Assembly: GCF_018457175.1 (NCBI RefSeq) | Contig: NZ_JAGFNU010000001.1 | Location: 558,001-622,000 of the forward strand | Direction: 5' to 3' | Length of the DNA: 64,000 nucleotides | DNA from: Pseudohalocynthiibacter aestuariivivens | GTDB lineage: Bacteria; Pseudomonadota; Alphaproteobacteria; Rhodobacterales; Rhodobacteraceae | In this document: in pieces, positions 8,787-18,598 of the stretch | Layout: each line of letters starts with the position of its first letter | How positions within the stretch are numbered: position 1 is the stretch's first letter | Notes under the pieces: generated by a model | The model's input: the letters and a program-made list of their open reading frames with translations, nothing else | Told to the model about the DNA's origin: nothing | Databases searched by the model: none | Made by a program: the position numbers and the translations under genes

Positions 8787-9296
8787 ATGCGTGTTTTAGG
8801 GATTGACCCTGGGCTCAGAAACCTCGGTTGGGGTGTAATCGACGTGTCTGGAAGCCGACTCAGCCATGTTGCAAACGGAATTTGTCATTCTTCTGCTGAC
8901 GAGGATCTGGCGCAACGATTGCTGAGTCTCTTTGACCAGCTTACGGCCGTCTTGAAAAAATATGCGCCAACCAGTGCTGCGGTCGAACAGACTTTCGTGA
9001 ATAAGGATGGTGCCGGAACACTTAAGCTGGGGCAGGCGCGCGGTATCGCGATGTTGGTTCCAGCAAGAGCCGGGTTGAGCATTGGTGAATACGCGCCAAA
9101 CAAGGTCAAGAAAACCATTGTCGGTGTTGGTCATGCTGACAAACGGCAAATCGATCATATGGTACGGTTGCAATTGCCCGGTGTTGAAATTGCGGGGCCG
9201 GATGCTGCCGATGCTTTGGCAATCGCCATGTGTCACGCGCATTACAGCCGGTCCGCAAATCAACTGGATATAGCTTTGAAGCGGGCAAGCCGATGA
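8787..9296 (+). CDS. ruvC: Holliday junction endonuclease RuvC
   Basis: RuvC cuts Holliday junctions symmetrically as a dimer, together with the RuvAB branch-migration motor. The 169-residue protein has the four metal-binding acids at D7 (GIDPG), E67 (VEQTF), D139 and D142 (GPDAADA), matching the E. coli positions almost exactly. It is the first gene of a ruvC-ruvA-ruvB operon; ruvA begins 13 bases after its stop. A GAGG sequence upstream of ATG 8787 serves as ribosome site. The length is typical of the family and I see no defect. Confidence 0.96.
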   Translation: MRVLGIDPGLRNLGWGVIDVSGSRLSHVANGICHSSADEDLAQRLLSLFDQLTAVLKKYAPTSAAVEQTFVNKDGAGTLKLGQARGIAMLVPARAGLSIGEYAPNKVKKTIVGVGHADKRQIDHMVRLQLPGVEIAGPDAADALAIAMCHAHYSRSANQLDIALKRASR

Positions 9297-9309
9297 CGGG
9301 GTGCGTTAC

Positions 9310-9981
9310 ATGATTGGAAAAATTTCAGGACGCATCGACTATCGCGGCAGTGATCACCTGCTGATCGATGTGCGGGGCGTTGGTTATATTGTCTATGTCT
9401 CCGACAGAACGCTTGCAGGGTTGCCTGCAGCTGGCGAAGCGGTCGCGCTTTATACTGATCTGATTGTTCGCGAGGATTTGCTGCAATTGTTTGGCTTTAC
9501 CACTTTGTTGGAGAAAGAGTGGCACCGGTTGTTAATGAGCGTTCAGGGGATTGGAGCCAAAGCCTCGATGGCTATTCTGGGAACTTTGGGAGCAGAAGGT
9601 GTGAGCCGCGCAATTGCGCTGGGTGACTGGAATGCAGTTAAGGCGGCGCAGGGCGTTGGTCCCAAAATTGCGCAGCGCGTCGTGAATGAGTTGAAAGAGA
9701 AAGCCCCATCACTGATGGCGATGGGCGGAACATTGGCCGCCGCGGTAAGTGAAGAAACAGTCGACGTTATCGACACTCCACATGCTGTGTTGCAGCAACC
9801 ACCTGTTTCAACGCCAAGCAAAGCCGCACATCAGTCCGATGCGTTATCGGCGCTTGGAAACCTGGGGTACGGCCCCGGCGAAGCGGCGGGAGCGGTGGCA
9901 GAAGCGGCCGGGGCGAACCCGGATGCCGATACAGCGGAATTGATCCGTTCTGCATTAAAACTTTTGGCGCCGAAGGGGTAA
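9310..9981 (+). CDS. ruvA: Holliday junction branch migration protein RuvA
   Basis: RuvA binds the four-way junction as a tetramer and loads RuvB. The 223-residue protein has the OB-fold domain I ([11 protein letters not shown], about 1-65), helix-hairpin-helix motifs in domain II ([14 protein letters not shown] and [13 protein letters not shown]), a low-complexity linker rich in Ala, Pro and Ser, and the C-terminal RuvB-contacting domain III ([16 protein letters not shown]). I chose ATG 9310 over an in-frame GTG at 9301 because family proteins start with MIGK or similar. ruvB follows three bases after the stop. Confidence 0.95.
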   Translation: MIGKISGRIDYRGSDHLLIDVRGVGYIVYVSDRTLAGLPAAGEAVALYTDLIVREDLLQLFGFTTLLEKEWHRLLMSVQGIGAKASMAILGTLGAEGVSRAIALGDWNAVKAAQGVGPKIAQRVVNELKEKAPSLMAMGGTLAAAVSEETVDVIDTPHAVLQQPPVSTPSKAAHQSDALSALGNLGYGPGEAAGAVAEAAGANPDADTAELIRSALKLLAPKG

Positions 9982-9984
9982 GAC

Positions 9985-11016
9985 ATGAGCGAACCAGACC
10001 CCACATTACGCCCTGAACAACGCCCTGGCGATGCTGACCGCGCTTTGCGCCCTCAGGTTCTTGATGAATTTATCGGGCAGGCAGAGGCACGGGCGAACCT
10101 CAAGATTTTTATCGAAAGTGCGCGCCAGCGCGGTGAAGCGATGGATCATGCGTTGTTTCATGGCCCCCCGGGCCTTGGTAAAACCACGCTTGCGCAGATC
10201 ATGTCGCGCGAATTGGGCGTGAATTTTCGCATGACCTCTGGCCCTGTATTAGCCAAAGCAGGTGACCTGGCAGCAATCCTGACAAACCTAGAGCCGCGTG
10301 ATGTTTTGTTCATCGACGAAATTCATCGTCTCAGCCCCGTGGTTGAGGAAATCCTTTACCCCGCACTCGAAGATTTTGAACTTGATCTGGTGATTGGTGA
10401 AGGCCCGGCAGCACGTACTGTGCGGATTGAATTGCAGCCTTTTACACTGGTGGGCGCGACCACGCGGCTGGGTCTGCTAACAACACCGCTAAGGGACCGT
10501 TTCGGTATCCCGATCCGCCTGCAGTTTTATTCGGTGGATGAATTGCATGAAATCGTTAGTCGCGGCGCGAGATTGATGGGTATTCCCGCAGAAACAGACG
10601 GTATTCGCGAAATTGCGCGGCGCGCGCGCGGAACACCGCGGATCGCGGGAAGGTTGCTGCGCCGCGTGGTGGATTTTGCTGTTGTCGAAGGGAATGGCAA
10701 ATTGACCCGGGCAATCGCCGACAACGCGCTTTCACGGCTTGGCGTTGATCATCTCGGGCTTGATGGAGCAGATAGGCGATATCTTAGCTTGATCGCTGAG
10801 AACTACATGGGCGGTCCGGTGGGCGTGGAGACCCTGTCAGCGGCTTTGTCGGAAAGCCGTGACGCGCTTGAAGAAGTGATTGAGCCGTTCTTACTGCAAC
10901 AGGGTCTGATCCAGCGCACTCCGCGCGGTCGCATGCTTGCTCAGAAAGCCTGGAGCCATTTGGGAATGTCCGCGCCAAAACCTGCGGGGCAGGTCGATCT
11001 TTTCGGCGATGGTTGA
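9985..11016 (+). CDS. ruvB: Holliday junction DNA helicase RuvB
   Basis: RuvB is the AAA+ hexameric motor that pumps DNA through the RuvA-bound junction. The 343-residue protein begins [11 protein letters not shown] after a short acidic N-terminus and carries Walker [12 protein letters not shown] (about 55-65), Walker [10 protein letters not shown], the sensor GATTRLGLL, the RIAGRLLRR arginine-rich box, and a winged-helix DNA-binding C-terminal domain ending near [13 protein letters not shown]. It closes the ruvCAB set; a 71-base spacer separates it from the next gene. Confidence 0.96.
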   Translation: MSEPDPTLRPEQRPGDADRALRPQVLDEFIGQAEARANLKIFIESARQRGEAMDHALFHGPPGLGKTTLAQIMSRELGVNFRMTSGPVLAKAGDLAAILTNLEPRDVLFIDEIHRLSPVVEEILYPALEDFELDLVIGEGPAARTVRIELQPFTLVGATTRLGLLTTPLRDRFGIPIRLQFYSVDELHEIVSRGARLMGIPAETDGIREIARRARGTPRIAGRLLRRVVDFAVVEGNGKLTRAIADNALSRLGVDHLGLDGADRRYLSLIAENYMGGPVGVETLSAALSESRDALEEVIEPFLLQQGLIQRTPRGRMLAQKAWSHLGMSAPKPAGQVDLFGDG

Positions 11017-11087
11017 GGCTGGTCTTTTATAAAAAGAGATTTTATGCCTCCGGCGGGGATATTTGTGGAAAAAGGTAAGGGAACATT

Positions 11088-11717
11088 TTGACACCTGATC
11101 AGGTTGAGGCGCTCTTTACACGGGCTGATGGTTCTTACGTTTTCGCCCGTTGGGGCCGCCCAATTGTCCCAATTGTTTTTGGTGTTGATGATGCGACGTT
11201 GTCGGTTTTGAAGGGTGCGATCGAAGCAGTTGTAACGCTGGCGAACCACAAGATGGCCGAAACCGACCCGGAGCTGGGCGCAAATCTGATGGTGTTTTTT
11301 GTTCAGGACTGGGCTGAGCTGGTCGAGACATCGAATATCGACCAGCTGATTCCGGATCTGGCTGCTGTCGTAGAGCGGTTGCAGGCGGCAAAAGCGACAC
11401 AATACCGGGCGTTTCGCTTTGACGAAGCTGGCGCTATTCAGGCGTGTTTCAGTTTTGTGAGGATGGATAATGCTATGGCAGTGTTACCAGCCGAAACGAT
11501 TGCGCTTAGCCTGGCGGTACAGGCGATTTTGCTGTGGTCGGATGTTGCCTTTGCAGAGCAGTCACCCTTGGCAGTGCTGCCGGGTGAGGGCGCAACGATC
11601 CTGCGACCGGAAATTGCTGGTATAATTCGTGCGGCTTTTGACCCGGTGATGCCGTTGGCAGATCGGGACCCAAGCCACGCATTGCGTTTATTTGCAAGGT
11701 TGGGAGGGACGGGATGA
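11088..11717 (+). CDS. Conserved protein of unknown function between ruvB and ybgC
   Basis: A 209-residue cytosolic protein I cannot name. It opens MTPDQVEALFTRADGSYVFARWGRP and is mixed alpha/beta with alternating hydrophobic and acidic stretches. It has no signal peptide, membrane helix or obvious catalytic motif. The start is TTG at 11088, supported by AAGGGA five to six bases upstream and by the absence of a better codon. Its stop overlaps the start of ybgC by four bases (ATGA), so it is translationally tied to the tol-pal operon. A role linked to Tol-Pal or envelope housekeeping is an inference from position only. Confidence 0.75.
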   Translation: MTPDQVEALFTRADGSYVFARWGRPIVPIVFGVDDATLSVLKGAIEAVVTLANHKMAETDPELGANLMVFFVQDWAELVETSNIDQLIPDLAAVVERLQAAKATQYRAFRFDEAGAIQACFSFVRMDNAMAVLPAETIALSLAVQAILLWSDVAFAEQSPLAVLPGEGATILRPEIAGIIRAAFDPVMPLADRDPSHALRLFARLGGTG

Positions 11718-12106
11718 TCCATCAATTCAGGCTTCGCGTGTATTATGAGGATACGGATCTCGCAGGTATCGTTTACTACGCCAACTATCTGAAATTTATC
11801 GAACGAGCGCGGTCAGAATTTGTTCGCGAACTGGGTATTGATCAAACGGTTCTAAAAGAACAAGACGGATTGGTTTTCGCAGTGCGGCGCGTTGAAGCAG
11901 ACTATCTCAGCCCTGCAAAGTTTGATGATCAACTTGACGTCGAAACCGCGGTTCTGTCGGTTTCCGGTGCGAGGCTGGTGCTGAAGCAGGATGTTAAACG
12001 TGATGAGACCTTACTATTCAGTGCGAGTGTTACACTTATCGCACTGAAAGAAGATGGTCGGGCCGCGCGCCTTCCGGCAAATATTCGCCTAGTAATGGCT
12101 GAATAG
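11714..12106 (+). CDS. ybgC: Tol-Pal-associated acyl-CoA thioesterase YbgC
   Basis: YbgC is a hotdog-fold thioesterase, the usual first gene of tol-pal operons, thought to act on acyl-CoA or acyl-ACP near phospholipid synthesis. The 130-residue protein contains the 4HBT signature YYEDTDLAGIVYYANYL, with the catalytic aspartate at D15, followed by FIERARSEF. The length is typical. It overlaps the upstream unknown gene by four bases, and tolQ follows after a 109-base gap that could hold its own promoter. Confidence 0.93.
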   Translation: MIHQFRLRVYYEDTDLAGIVYYANYLKFIERARSEFVRELGIDQTVLKEQDGLVFAVRRVEADYLSPAKFDDQLDVETAVLSVSGARLVLKQDVKRDETLLFSASVTLIALKEDGRAARLPANIRLVMAE

Positions 12107-12215
12107 ACGAAAAAAACAGTACTGACGCACAATTGATGGCATTCCCCGTGAATCTGGGCTAGATTCGCGTTTAATCAGAGCTGTCAAAAGGCAGCCAAAA
12201 CAAAAGAGCAGGCAT

Positions 12216-12911
12216 ATGGAAACCGAAATCCTTGGTGCGGCGCAGGAGATTGATTTCTCCATGTGGGCGCTATTTGCACGTGCAACCCTGATTGTGAAGC
12301 TTGTTGTCCTGATGTTGATTGCTGCATCATTCTGGGCCTGGGCAAACATTTTTCAGAAACTTATCAGTTATCGCAACGCGCGTTCTGAAGCGTCGGTGTT
12401 TGATCGCGCCTTTTGGTCAGGGGACCCGCTTGATGAGCTGTTTGACCGGATAGGCGCGCAACCATCTGGCGCGTCAGAAAAAATATTTGCGGCAGGTATG
12501 ATGGAATGGCGGCGCAGCCACCGACAGGACGGCGTTCTAATTGCAGGCGCGCAAGCACGGATTGACCGGTCTATGGACGTCGCAATTGCCAAAGAGGCGG
12601 AAGAGCTGAACAAGGGTTTAAACTTTTTGGCGACTGTTGGATCCACGGCACCCTTTGTCGGATTGTTTGGTACCGTCTGGGGCATCATGAATGCCTTTAT
12701 CGAGATCGCGCAGCAGCAAAATACAAACCTGGCGGTTGTTGCGCCGGGTATTGCAGAGGCGCTGATGGCAACTGGCCTAGGGCTTGTTGCAGCGATCCCG
12801 GCGGTGATTTTCTATAACAAACTATCCGCAGACAGTGATCGTATCATCAGCGGCTACGAGGCTTTCGCTGACGAGTTTGCAACCATCCTTAGCCGACAGT
12901 TGGATAGCTGA
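12216..12911 (+). CDS. tolQ: Tol-Pal system protein TolQ
   Basis: TolQ, with TolR, forms the proton-driven inner-membrane stator that energises TolA and outer-membrane constriction during division. The 231-residue protein has one hydrophobic helix near 20-40, a large cytoplasmic loop, and two more near 140-160 and 175-195. The ExbB/TolQ signature is seen as VGSTAPFVGLFGTVWGIM and APGIAEALMATGLGL. The start is ATG 12216 within a GCAGGCAT context. tolR follows after one base. Confidence 0.95.
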   Translation: METEILGAAQEIDFSMWALFARATLIVKLVVLMLIAASFWAWANIFQKLISYRNARSEASVFDRAFWSGDPLDELFDRIGAQPSGASEKIFAAGMMEWRRSHRQDGVLIAGAQARIDRSMDVAIAKEAEELNKGLNFLATVGSTAPFVGLFGTVWGIMNAFIEIAQQQNTNLAVVAPGIAEALMATGLGLVAAIPAVIFYNKLSADSDRIISGYEAFADEFATILSRQLDS

Positions 12912-12912
12912 T

Positions 12913-13383
12913 ATGGTCGCAGGTGTTATACAGAAAGACAAAGGGCGCAGACGCCGCGGCGGGCGTGGCAAGAGTCACGCAATGTCAGAGATTAACGTGA
13001 CACCCTTTGTCGACGTGATGCTTGTTCTGCTCATCATTTTTATGGTGGCGGCACCTTTGCTTACGGTTGGTGTGCCGGTGCAACTGCCTGAAACTGCCGC
13101 AAGCGCGTTACCTAGCGAGCAGGAAGAGCCACTGACGATCACGCTCACGGCAGACGGTCGCACTATAATCCAGACAACAGAAACAAACCGGGATGAATTG
13201 ATTCCAAAATTGCGGGCAATTGCATCAGAGCGCACTGATAATAAGGTGTTTTTGCGAGCCGACGGGTCAATCCCCTATGAACAGGTTGTGCAAGTCATGG
13301 GCGCGCTGAATGCGGGCGGTTTTAACAGTATCGGTCTTGTAACAGATACGGGCGGGCCCGATCTGACAGGGCAGGGCGGCTAA
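12913..13383 (+). CDS. tolR: Tol-Pal system protein TolR
   Basis: TolR is the ExbD-like stator partner. From ATG 12913 it is 156 residues: a very basic cytoplasmic tail (GRRRRGGRGK), then MSEINVTPFVDVMLVLLI, where D34 in the single membrane helix is the proton-path aspartate of the family, then a periplasmic domain. I chose this start because it lies one base after the tolQ stop and gives a normal length; an in-frame upstream GTG at 12835 would overlap tolQ by 77 bases. The ribosome site is weak, so coupling to tolQ is likely. Confidence 0.94.
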   Translation: MVAGVIQKDKGRRRRGGRGKSHAMSEINVTPFVDVMLVLLIIFMVAAPLLTVGVPVQLPETAASALPSEQEEPLTITLTADGRTIIQTTETNRDELIPKLRAIASERTDNKVFLRADGSIPYEQVVQVMGALNAGGFNSIGLVTDTGGPDLTGQGG

Positions 13384-13392
13384 GGCTGCGCC

Positions 13393-14508
13393 GTGAACAA
13401 GGGCACTTATATCTCTGGTGCATTGCATTTGATTGCAATCGTCTTGACCCTCTTCGGAGGAATGTTTGACGATATTGATGACAACGAGTTCGAGGTCGCT
13501 GAAGTGTCGATTGTTAGTTCCGAAGAGTTTGCCGCGCTGAACCAGCCTGTTGAGGTCCCCAGCCCTGTTTTGGATGTGACTGCACCGCAGGCGCCGCAAC
13601 AAGAACCTGAAACTGATGCCCCGATTTTGCCTGCAAGTGAGGCACCTCAGGAAACAGCCGAAGTTGCAGAACCTGAAACACCACCCGATGCCGATGTTTC
13701 GCCAGATCTATCAGAAATTACACCTTTGCCAGAGGTTGAAGTTGAGCCTGATGTTCCGATCACGCCATCAACTCCCACAACAGAGAATGTAGCGACCTTG
13801 CTCCCGAATCTATCGCAACGCCCGACTCCGAGAGATTCCGAGCGTGTTGCACCTACACCAGCGGCGCAGCCGGAACCGGATGTTGAGATTGCCGATTCCG
13901 TTCAGGACGCAACCGAGCCTGATGTCCCGGCGGAGCAGGTGCAGGAAGAGCAAGTTGCAACTGCTCCTGAAAAAGCGACAACCGAAATTGTGCCGGAAAC
14001 AACGGAACCTCCGTCTTCCGCGCCGCTGTCTTCACCCCGCCCTGCATCGCGCCCTGAACGCCCTGTGCGCGTAGCGGAGACGACAGAAGAACCCGCATCG
14101 CTTGATACCTCCATCGAGACTGCTTTGAACGAAGCGAATACCTCTGAGCGCGCACCCACGCCAGCTGCTTCAGTACCTTCAGGACCTCCATTGACGAGAG
14201 GTGAGAAGGATGCGCTGCGTCTTGCCGTTGGGTCCTGCTGGAGTCTTGGGTCTTCCTCGACAGAAGCAATGCGTACTACGGTTGTTGTCGGAGTAGAGAT
14301 GAGCCGGGATGGCAAACCTCAGGCGGCAACAATCCGGCTGATCGATTCCGACGGACCGAATGACTCTGCCACACAGATCGCCTTTAGCGCCGCGCGCCGC
14401 GCAATCATACGCTGTGGCACGCGTGGCTATAATTTGCCGACTGACAAATATGATAGTTGGCGGGATATTGAAATTACCTTCAACCCGGAGAGAATGAGGA
14501 CCAGATGA
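13393..14508 (+). CDS. tolA: TolA-like cell envelope protein
   Basis: TolA spans the periplasm between the TolQR stator and TolB-Pal. The 371-residue protein has an N-terminal membrane anchor (residues 5-24), a long Pro/Glu/Thr/Val-rich low-complexity central region (about 50-255), and a compact C-terminal domain with a C-x-x-LG-S segment, [11 protein letters not shown] and [10 protein letters not shown], as in TolA domain III. The central region is acidic and proline-rich instead of the Ala/Lys helix of E. coli TolA, which is common in alphaproteobacteria. The start is GTG 13393. It overlaps tolB by four bases. Confidence 0.85.
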   Translation: MNKGTYISGALHLIAIVLTLFGGMFDDIDDNEFEVAEVSIVSSEEFAALNQPVEVPSPVLDVTAPQAPQQEPETDAPILPASEAPQETAEVAEPETPPDADVSPDLSEITPLPEVEVEPDVPITPSTPTTENVATLLPNLSQRPTPRDSERVAPTPAAQPEPDVEIADSVQDATEPDVPAEQVQEEQVATAPEKATTEIVPETTEPPSSAPLSSPRPASRPERPVRVAETTEEPASLDTSIETALNEANTSERAPTPAASVPSGPPLTRGEKDALRLAVGSCWSLGSSSTEAMRTTVVVGVEMSRDGKPQAATIRLIDSDGPNDSATQIAFSAARRAIIRCGTRGYNLPTDKYDSWRDIEITFNPERMRTR

Positions 14509-15848
14509 CGCTATTAAAACGACTGACCTCCGTTTTGGTCATGGCGCTGGCAATAAACGCCGTGGCCTTCACCTTACAGGCGCAAGAGCGCACTGGTCCG
14601 CTTCGGATTGAAATCACCGAAGGAGTTATCGAACCTTTGCCCTTTGCTGTTCCCGATTTTGTGGCCGAGAACCGTGCAGCAAATGATATGGCGCGACAGA
14701 TTGCCGAGGTTGTTGCCTCTGATCTTTCCGGAACCGGGCTGTTCCGTCGGATCGGAAGCGACGCATTTATTTCTAACATCACGAGCTTTGACAGCCCTGT
14801 GCAATATGCAGACTGGCGTGCGATCAATGCGCAAGCTCTGATCACAGGTTCAGTCAATGTGACGGCCGGTGGTCGCGTTACCGTTAAATTCCGTCTCTTC
14901 GACGTTTTCGCGGGCAGCGAAATGGGTGGCGGATTGCAGCTTGGCGGTACAACGACAAGTTGGCGTAGGTTGGCCCACAAAGTTGCTGATACGGTCTATT
15001 CCCGTATCACCGGCGAGGGTCCTTACTTTGACAGCCGCGTGGTGTTTGTATCCGAGACAGGGCCGAAAAGCGATCGTCGCAAACGGTTGGCGATTATGGA
15101 CTATGACGGTGCAAATCCTCAGTTTTTAACGGACAGTTCTTCTTTGGTTCTGGCTCCCAGATTTTCGCCAACGGGTGATCGTATTCTTTACACGTCTTAC
15201 GAATCTGGATTCCCACGTATTTTTGTTATGAATGTCGGGAATGTTTCACGGCGTGCGCTAGACGATCAGCAAGGTGCGATGAGCTTTGCACCTCGGTTTG
15301 GGCCGGATGGGAATACTGTCGTATATTCACTTTCGACGGGTGGTAACACCGATATCTACAAACTGAACCTGCAAAGCGGCGAACGTACACGCCTGACATC
15401 TGCCCCATCTATCGAGACCGCACCCAGCTTTTCGCCTGATGGCAGACAAATTGTATTTGAGAGCGACCGCAGCGGAACTCAACAATTATATACGATGCCT
15501 GCAAATGGCGGCGAGCCACGCCGGATCAGTTTTGGGACTGGGCGTTATGGAACACCTGTCTGGTCACCGCGCGGGGATATGATTGCTTTTACAAAGCAAA
15601 ATCAGGGTCGGTTCCACATTGGAGTCATGCGTACCGATGGGAGCGAAGAACGTTTGCTGACGGCTTCCTTCCTGGACGAAGGGCCAAGCTGGTCACCAAA
15701 TGGTCGTGTCATCATGTTCATGCGGGAGACATCGGGTGCAGGTGGTGCACCTGCGCTTTACTCCGTTGATGTTTCCGGCCGTAACCTGAGACGTGTAAAC
15801 ACAAACACTGCGGCTTCTGATCCTTCGTGGTCGCCGCTCTTGCCCTAA
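14505..15848 (+). CDS. tolB: Tol-Pal system beta-propeller protein TolB
   Basis: TolB is the periplasmic beta-propeller that shuttles between Pal and TolA. The 447-residue protein has a signal peptide (about 1-26, cleavage after LQA), an N-terminal alpha/beta domain to about 165, and then WD40-like PD40 blades repeating patterns such as [33 protein letters not shown] and [10 protein letters not shown]. The start overlaps the tolA stop by four bases. The length matches the family. Confidence 0.95.
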   Translation: MTLLKRLTSVLVMALAINAVAFTLQAQERTGPLRIEITEGVIEPLPFAVPDFVAENRAANDMARQIAEVVASDLSGTGLFRRIGSDAFISNITSFDSPVQYADWRAINAQALITGSVNVTAGGRVTVKFRLFDVFAGSEMGGGLQLGGTTTSWRRLAHKVADTVYSRITGEGPYFDSRVVFVSETGPKSDRRKRLAIMDYDGANPQFLTDSSSLVLAPRFSPTGDRILYTSYESGFPRIFVMNVGNVSRRALDDQQGAMSFAPRFGPDGNTVVYSLSTGGNTDIYKLNLQSGERTRLTSAPSIETAPSFSPDGRQIVFESDRSGTQQLYTMPANGGEPRRISFGTGRYGTPVWSPRGDMIAFTKQNQGRFHIGVMRTDGSEERLLTASFLDEGPSWSPNGRVIMFMRETSGAGGAPALYSVDVSGRNLRRVNTNTAASDPSWSPLLP

Positions 15849-15923
15849 GGATACGTTTCCAAAGGGTACGCAGAGTGATATAGTGAATAAAACAGAGCAG
15901 AGATATAACAAGGGGCAATCCTC

Positions 15924-16436
15924 ATGAAACATTTATCAAAAGCAGTTCTCGTGGTTGCGGCATTGACGCTTGCCGCTTGTACCGACCCCAGCCGTTTAGG
16001 CGGGGGTTATGGTGGTGCGGGCGCAAATGGTGCTGCTGGCGGGTTGAACGACCCATCAAATCCAATTTCTCCAGCATATTTCCAGCAGACAATTGGAGAC
16101 AGAGTTCTGTTCGCAGTCGATCAGAGCACGCTTAGCGACGGGGCTCGTGCAACATTGGCGGGTCAGGCTGGCTGGTTGGCAGAAAACCCGGAATATGATG
16201 CCTTGATCGAAGGTCACGCTGACGAGCAGGGCACACGAGAGTATAACCTTGCGCTGGGTGCACGGCGTGCGAATGCGGTTCAGGAATACTTGATATCACG
16301 GGGTGTCGCCCCGAACCGTCTGAGTGTTGTTTCCTTTGGTAAAGAGCGCCCAATTGAAGTGTGTTCGAATGAGTCCTGTTACGAGCGCAATCGTCGTGCT
16401 GTTACAGTGATCTCAGCAGGCGGCCTTGGCAGCTGA
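15924..16436 (+). CDS. pal: Peptidoglycan-associated lipoprotein Pal
   Basis: Pal anchors the outer membrane to peptidoglycan. The 170-residue precursor has a lipoprotein signal with lipobox LAAC (Cys at about 19), a glycine-rich linker (GGGYGGAGANGAAGG), and an OmpA-type peptidoglycan-binding domain from about 55 with the motif EGHADEQGTREYNLALGARR and the ending CYERNRRAV. The start is ATG 15924, preceded by AGGGGCAATCCTC. A 75-base spacer follows tolB. cpoB begins 11 bases downstream. Confidence 0.95.
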   Translation: MKHLSKAVLVVAALTLAACTDPSRLGGGYGGAGANGAAGGLNDPSNPISPAYFQQTIGDRVLFAVDQSTLSDGARATLAGQAGWLAENPEYDALIEGHADEQGTREYNLALGARRANAVQEYLISRGVAPNRLSVVSFGKERPIEVCSNESCYERNRRAVTVISAGGLGS

Positions 16437-16447
16437 CGGAGCGTGAA

Positions 16448-17269
16448 ATGACCCGACTCTTTGCGTTAATCACTGTTTCGGTGCTAGCCCTTCCCTGGGC
16501 AACAACTGTGACGGCTCAGGATCAGACTTTGGCCGATATTCGTCAGGAATTGTCTGTGCTTTATGTTGAAGTTCAGCGTTTGAAACGAGAGCTGTCAACG
16601 ACAGGCGCGCCGACCACCTCTGTGGGCGGCAATAGTCCGTTAGAACGCGTTGACGCAATAGAGCAAGAATTGCAGCGACTCACTTCAAAAACAGAACAGT
16701 TACAGTTCCGGGTCGATAGCGTCGTTTCCGATGGAAGCAACAGAATTGGGGACCTGGAGTTCCGTCTATGTGAACTGGAAGCAGATTGCGACATCAGCCA
16801 GTTGGGCGAAACCACAACCCTCGGCGGCGTTGGTTCAGTAACTGTGCCAGCAGTCGCCCTTCCCGCTACGGGTGGCACCGAGTTGGCTGTTGGTGAACAG
16901 GCTGATTTCGACAATGCACAGGCTGCGATGGCTGACGGTGATTTTCAGGCCGCTGCTGACGCCTTTGCCGCCTTTACAGAAACGTATCCCGGGGGTCCGT
17001 TAAGCGCGGAAGCGCATTTTTTGCGGGGTGAGGCGCTAGAACAACTTGGTGACACAAGACCGGCTGCACGCGCATATCTTGACAGCTTCAGCTCTGCACC
17101 GACCGGGCCTCAGGCACCGAATGCTCTTTTCAAAGTTGGCACAAGCCTTGCCGCTTTAGGGCAGATGACGGAGGCGTGCCAAATGTTAGAACAAGTCGAG
17201 GTACGTTTTCCCGACGCGGACGTAACTTTGGATGCAAGATCTTCTATGCTTAGCCTGGGCTGTTTGTGA
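16448..17269 (+). CDS. cpoB: Tol-Pal system TPR protein CpoB (YbgF)
   Basis: CpoB is a periplasmic protein that coordinates peptidoglycan synthesis with outer-membrane constriction. The 273-residue precursor has a signal peptide (about 1-23, ending VTAQ), an N-terminal coiled coil (about 25-105, trimerising in relatives), a short linker with two cysteines (LCELEADC), and C-terminal TPR repeats (about 150-270) including GDFQAAADAFAAF. It is the last tol-pal gene; its stop overlaps the GTG of tilS by four bases, so envelope and tRNA-modification genes share a transcript. Confidence 0.93.
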   Translation: MTRLFALITVSVLALPWATTVTAQDQTLADIRQELSVLYVEVQRLKRELSTTGAPTTSVGGNSPLERVDAIEQELQRLTSKTEQLQFRVDSVVSDGSNRIGDLEFRLCELEADCDISQLGETTTLGGVGSVTVPAVALPATGGTELAVGEQADFDNAQAAMADGDFQAAADAFAAFTETYPGGPLSAEAHFLRGEALEQLGDTRPAARAYLDSFSSAPTGPQAPNALFKVGTSLAALGQMTEACQMLEQVEVRFPDADVTLDARSSMLSLGCL

Positions 17270-18519
17270 CGACCGATAGCGCTCAACTTTTTGAACTACT
17301 AAGTTCATCATTGAACGAAACTGGTGGAGTCTCTCTGGGAGTGGCCGTTTCCGGTGGTGGAGATTCAATTGCCCTGCTTCACGTAGCAGCACAGTTTGCA
17401 AAATGTGCAGGGATAACCTTGTATGCGGTGACAGTTGACCACGGGCTAAGAGCCGCGTCAGCCAAGGAAGCGCAATTTGTCGCAGATGTCTGTACCCAAA
17501 TCGGCGTTCACCACGATGTTTTAACTTGGGCTTGCTGGGACGGCACCGGGAACCTTCAGGATCAGGCGCGCCGTGCAAGATACTCATTGATAACAGATTG
17601 GGCTCAAAGAGTCGGGGTCTCGACGGTGCTTTTGGCACACACAGCAGATGATCAGGCGGAAACCTTTCTGATGCGTTTGGCACGTGGTGCTGGTGTGGAT
17701 GGGTTGTCAGGCATGGTGCCCCAGCGAAAGGCAGACGGCATTACCTGGTCGCGCCCCTTTCTGGCGGCAACGCGGCAACAGCTGCGAAATTATCTTACAG
17801 TTAGAGACCTTGATTGGATTGATGATCCATCCAACGAAGATACGCGATTTGACAGGATAAAGGCACGCAAAGTGCTGGCGGCATTGCAGCCCCTCGGAAT
17901 CGATGTTGAATTGCTGAGCGCGGTAACCGGACGACTGTCACAAGCGCGCAAGGCCTTGGAAGCCCAGACCTTACGAGCAGCGCGCGATCTAGCACGGATT
18001 GAACATGGGGATGTGATTTATGATTTGGACAAACTGCAAGCGCAATCTCCGGAAATCCGTCGCAGATTGCTTTCACATGCGGTCAAATGGGTTTCATCGG
18101 CGGAATATGGTCCGCGGGGCCCGGCCTTGACGGATTTATCAGCAAAAGTTTTTGCGGGTGAGCAAGTAACGTTGCATGGCTGTATCTTGCGCCCTGAAAA
18201 GCAAGCCCTTCGCATTCACAGAGAAGCTCAGGCGGTGCGGAATGAGGTTGCAGAAATTGATGAAGTTTGGGACGGTCGTTGGTGCATTAAAGGTAATAAA
18301 AACATAAACTTGACGGTACGCCTCCTAGGTGAGAATGGCCTGAATAGCGTGTCGGGCTGGCGTGAAACCAGCATGCCGCGCACGTCGCTTTTGGCCTCAC
18401 CTGCTGTCTGGGAAGGGCAAGCGCTGGTCGCCGCTCCGCTTGCTGATTTGTCGTCTGAATGGCGGGTAGAACTGGTGCTGGGGGAAGAACATTTCTTTAA
18501 GTCGATTATATCGCATTGA
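17266..18519 (+). CDS. tilS: tRNA(Ile)-lysidine synthetase TilS
   Basis: TilS converts C34 of the AUA-reading tRNA-Ile to lysidine, which fixes both its charging and its codon choice. The 417-residue protein has the PP-loop SGGGDS at 29-34, VDHGLRA, and the HTADDQAETFLMRLARGAG block, followed by a C-terminal recognition region. The PP-loop has GGG where many relatives have GG, still within family variation. The start is GTG 17266, overlapping the cpoB stop. A 79-base gap follows before ftsH. Confidence 0.94.
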   Translation: MTTDSAQLFELLSSSLNETGGVSLGVAVSGGGDSIALLHVAAQFAKCAGITLYAVTVDHGLRAASAKEAQFVADVCTQIGVHHDVLTWACWDGTGNLQDQARRARYSLITDWAQRVGVSTVLLAHTADDQAETFLMRLARGAGVDGLSGMVPQRKADGITWSRPFLAATRQQLRNYLTVRDLDWIDDPSNEDTRFDRIKARKVLAALQPLGIDVELLSAVTGRLSQARKALEAQTLRAARDLARIEHGDVIYDLDKLQAQSPEIRRRLLSHAVKWVSSAEYGPRGPALTDLSAKVFAGEQVTLHGCILRPEKQALRIHREAQAVRNEVAEIDEVWDGRWCIKGNKNINLTVRLLGENGLNSVSGWRETSMPRTSLLASPAVWEGQALVAAPLADLSSEWRVELVLGEEHFFKSIISH

Positions 18520-18598
18520 AGATCGTTGCTCTGACCTCTATTTTAGCTACGTTGCCACCAAAAATATGAGTGGCTGAAAGAATTCGAGGAGATTCCCC

